Virus record (IMG/VR): IMGVR_UViG_3300037875_000252
Span: 1-64,000 of that record
DNA: 64,000 nt
Source: a virus
Reading direction: 5' to 3' (one strand)
Shown here: positions 62,625 through 64,000 of the stretch, in pieces
Layout of the letters: each line of letters starts with the position of its first letter
Numbering within the stretch: the first letter of the stretch is position 1
Notes under the pieces: generated by a model
The model's input: only the letters and a program-made list of their open reading frames with translations
Told to the model about the DNA's origin: nothing
Database searches by the model: none
Program-made: the position numbers and the translations under genes

Positions 62625-64000
62625 GAGAGATCCTTTTGCTTTTTCTCAGTATATGGCAACTGATTTTGAATGTCCTCTGTCTAATATGCATCAAGAGTGG
62701 CATAGTCATATAACTGATAACATATATACTGTTATTACTTCTCCTAAAGATCATCGTAAAACAACTACAATAAGTGTAGAGAGATGTTTATGGGAGTTAG
62801 GAAACAATCCAGATATACGAATTAAGATTATAAGTCATTCTGATGACTTATCTTGCAAGATATTACAGGAAATAAAAGGTCATATATCAAAAGAGGGTGG
62901 TAAGTTTCATGATATATTTCCAGACATAACAGATGAAGGCGCACCTCTTTGGTCTGCATCTAAAGTTAGATTAGCTGGTACTCATGTTAGAAAGGATTCA
63001 TCTATAGAAGCTTGTGGAGTATTAGCTTCTGCTACTGGAGGTAAAGCTGATTTAGTTTTATTTGATGATGTTGTTTCTTTTAAGAATGCTATTCTTAACC
63101 CTAGTATGAGACAACAAGTTATAGATGCATTCTTTGGTAACTGGATGGATATTAAATCTGGTCCAAAAGCTAGAATTATATATGTTGCAACACCTTGGCA
63201 CAAAGATGATTTAACTGCAAAGTTATTAAAGACACCAAAGTTTCAATCTTATAAGTATTTTATAGATGAGGACTTTACACCAGTTTGGGAAGAACGGTGG
63301 CCTAAGGAAGCACTTATAGAAGAATTTAAATTTAGAGGTGCAATATACTTTAATCCAGCCTTTCGTGGATTAATGATGTCTGATTTTGATAAAGTATTTA
63401 ATAAGGATAATATTAAAGCTTGTTGTGTTTCAAGACAAGATATGCCTTATATAGATAATCTAGAAAAATTTATAGGTGTTGATTTAGCAATAGGTCAAGG
63501 TAAATCCTCTAAGTATACTGTACTATTTGGTTTAGCTTTTGATGAAGAGAAGAAAATTAGATATCCTATTGAAATACGTAGAGGTAAGTTTTCTTCACCT
63601 GATACTGCAAGAGAATTAATAGATATGTATAATGAGGTAGCACCTGTAGCTGCTGTAGTTGAGAATAACTTTTATCAACAAGCTATAATAGATTGGTTAG
63701 ATGATCTACAAGGTGTAGAAATGAACATAGAACCTTTTACTACAGGCTCTCAACAGAAGAAAAGTTTAGATTTTGGTGTTCCTGCTATGGCAACTGATTT
63801 TCAAAATGGTAGGTGGGTTATACCAATGGAAGAAGATGAGTATGATTGGGAATTAGAAAAAGGATGTGGTTGTAATATTTGTCATTGGATAACAGAACTT
63901 CTACAATATCCTTATGGAACATATAGTGATGCTGTAATGGCTTGTTATTTAGCTGTTCAAGGAAGTAAAAAATATTCTAATGAAGGAGTTGGTAAAGGTG
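62539..64000 (+). CDS. Terminase large subunit, 3' end beyond window
   Basis: Frame open to the last base. MMENLTQNSRKLKEHLLSLN, then FAFSQYMATDFECPLSNMHQ, a Walker A-like SPKDHRKTTTI, Walker B LVLFDDVVSF, coupling IYVATPWHKDD, and the nuclease domain with GVDLAIGQGKSSKYT, VVENNFYQQ and YSDAVMACY. This motor pumps DNA into the head. The start overlaps the small-subunit gene; ATG-ATG behind aaaggggttgg. The P-loop is unusual (DHRKT instead of GxGKT) but matches a terminase subgroup. Confidence 0.92.
   Translation, partial: MMENLTQNSRKLKEHLLSLNLEKIRQRARRDPFAFSQYMATDFECPLSNMHQEWHSHITDNIYTVITSPKDHRKTTTISVERCLWELGNNPDIRIKIISHSDDLSCKILQEIKGHISKEGGKFHDIFPDITDEGAPLWSASKVRLAGTHVRKDSSIEACGVLASATGGKADLVLFDDVVSFKNAILNPSMRQQVIDAFFGNWMDIKSGPKARIIYVATPWHKDDLTAKLLKTPKFQSYKYFIDEDFTPVWEERWPKEALIEEFKFRGAIYFNPAFRGLMMSDFDKVFNKDNIKACCVSRQDMPYIDNLEKFIGVDLAIGQGKSSKYTVLFGLAFDEEKKIRYPIEIRRGKFSSPDTARELIDMYNEVAPVAAVVENNFYQQAIIDWLDDLQGVEMNIEPFTTGSQQKKSLDFGVPAMATDFQNGRWVIPMEEDEYDWELEKGCGCNICHWITELLQYPYGTYSDAVMACYLAVQGSKKYSNEGVGKG

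Overview
The window is part of the genome of a large, strongly AT-rich, tailed double-stranded DNA bacteriophage. This rests on a terminase small/large subunit pair at the right end and a complete phage replication and recombination set: DnaB-type helicase, Toprim primase, uracil-glycosylase/PolA fusion polymerase, ATP-dependent ligase, UvsX recombinase, UvsW helicase, gp32-like single-strand binding protein, fused SbcD-SbcC nuclease and class II ribonucleotide reductase. It also carries many homing endonucleases, two inteins and a single tRNA. Shine-Dalgarno sequences and sigma70-like promoters (TTGACA / TATAAT) point to an ordinary bacterial host. TAA, TGA and TAG all serve as stops, so the code is standard. 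I cannot name the host.

Layout. 1-4.8 kb: a metabolic/surface cassette (TPP enzyme cut by the window edge, glycosyltransferase-like protein, methyltransferase, SEC-C protein, radical SAM enzyme, lipoprotein). 4.8-13.1 kb: small zinc proteins around a phosphoesterase, the ribonucleotide reductase and a frameshifted DNA methyltransferase. 13.1-13.8 kb: a gene-free region with a minisatellite, a DnaA box and nested inverted repeats, a candidate origin. 13.8-15.5 kb: small early-type genes. 15.8-19.4 kb: the only minus-strand operon (nucleotidyltransferase, GGQ release-factor-like protein, HD alarmone-hydrolase-like protein and many tiny proteins), separated from rightward genes by a divergent regulatory region at 19.43-19.9 kb. 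19.9-27.6 kb: small proteins, a second radical SAM enzyme, then a MoxR ATPase and a VWA/metallopeptidase. 27.6-42.5 kb: recombination and replication enzymes interleaved with tiny zinc-ribbon genes. 42.5-49.4 kb: a large unknown protein, a nicotinamidase-like enzyme and a VWA + PP2C + kinase triad resembling the TerY-P module, flanked by 24-bp direct repeats, then tRNA-Gln. 49.4-58.2 kb: ligase, a homing-endonuclease scar, membrane proteins, more zinc-ribbon genes and the polymerase. 58.2-64 kb: promoter, ssDNA-binding protein, UvsX with intein, terminator, promoter and terminase.

The outstanding feature is a paralogous family of about forty tiny proteins, called here the HIP-box family. Each has one or two pairs of CxxC-type cysteines followed, usually near the C terminus, by the box [IV]-P-[DKNS]-H-I-P-x-x-Q-x-x-K-Y. 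Most are 49-95 residues long and many overlap their neighbours by ATGA. They sit between, and very often directly upstream of, the replication enzymes. Variants include a 258-residue form, a form with two boxes, a form attached to predicted membrane helices, and several decayed copies. I know of no described function for them.

How the genes work together: the replisome, recombination proteins and nucleotide supply are transcribed rightward in long overlapping operons punctuated by long perfect hairpins without U-tracts, which may be RNA-processing sites. Two homing endonucleases appear to have displaced the end of the gene they invaded and supplied a replacement end. Both inteins lie in the catalytic motifs of recombination ATPases. 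Calls are from reading the sequence only; no database search was run.
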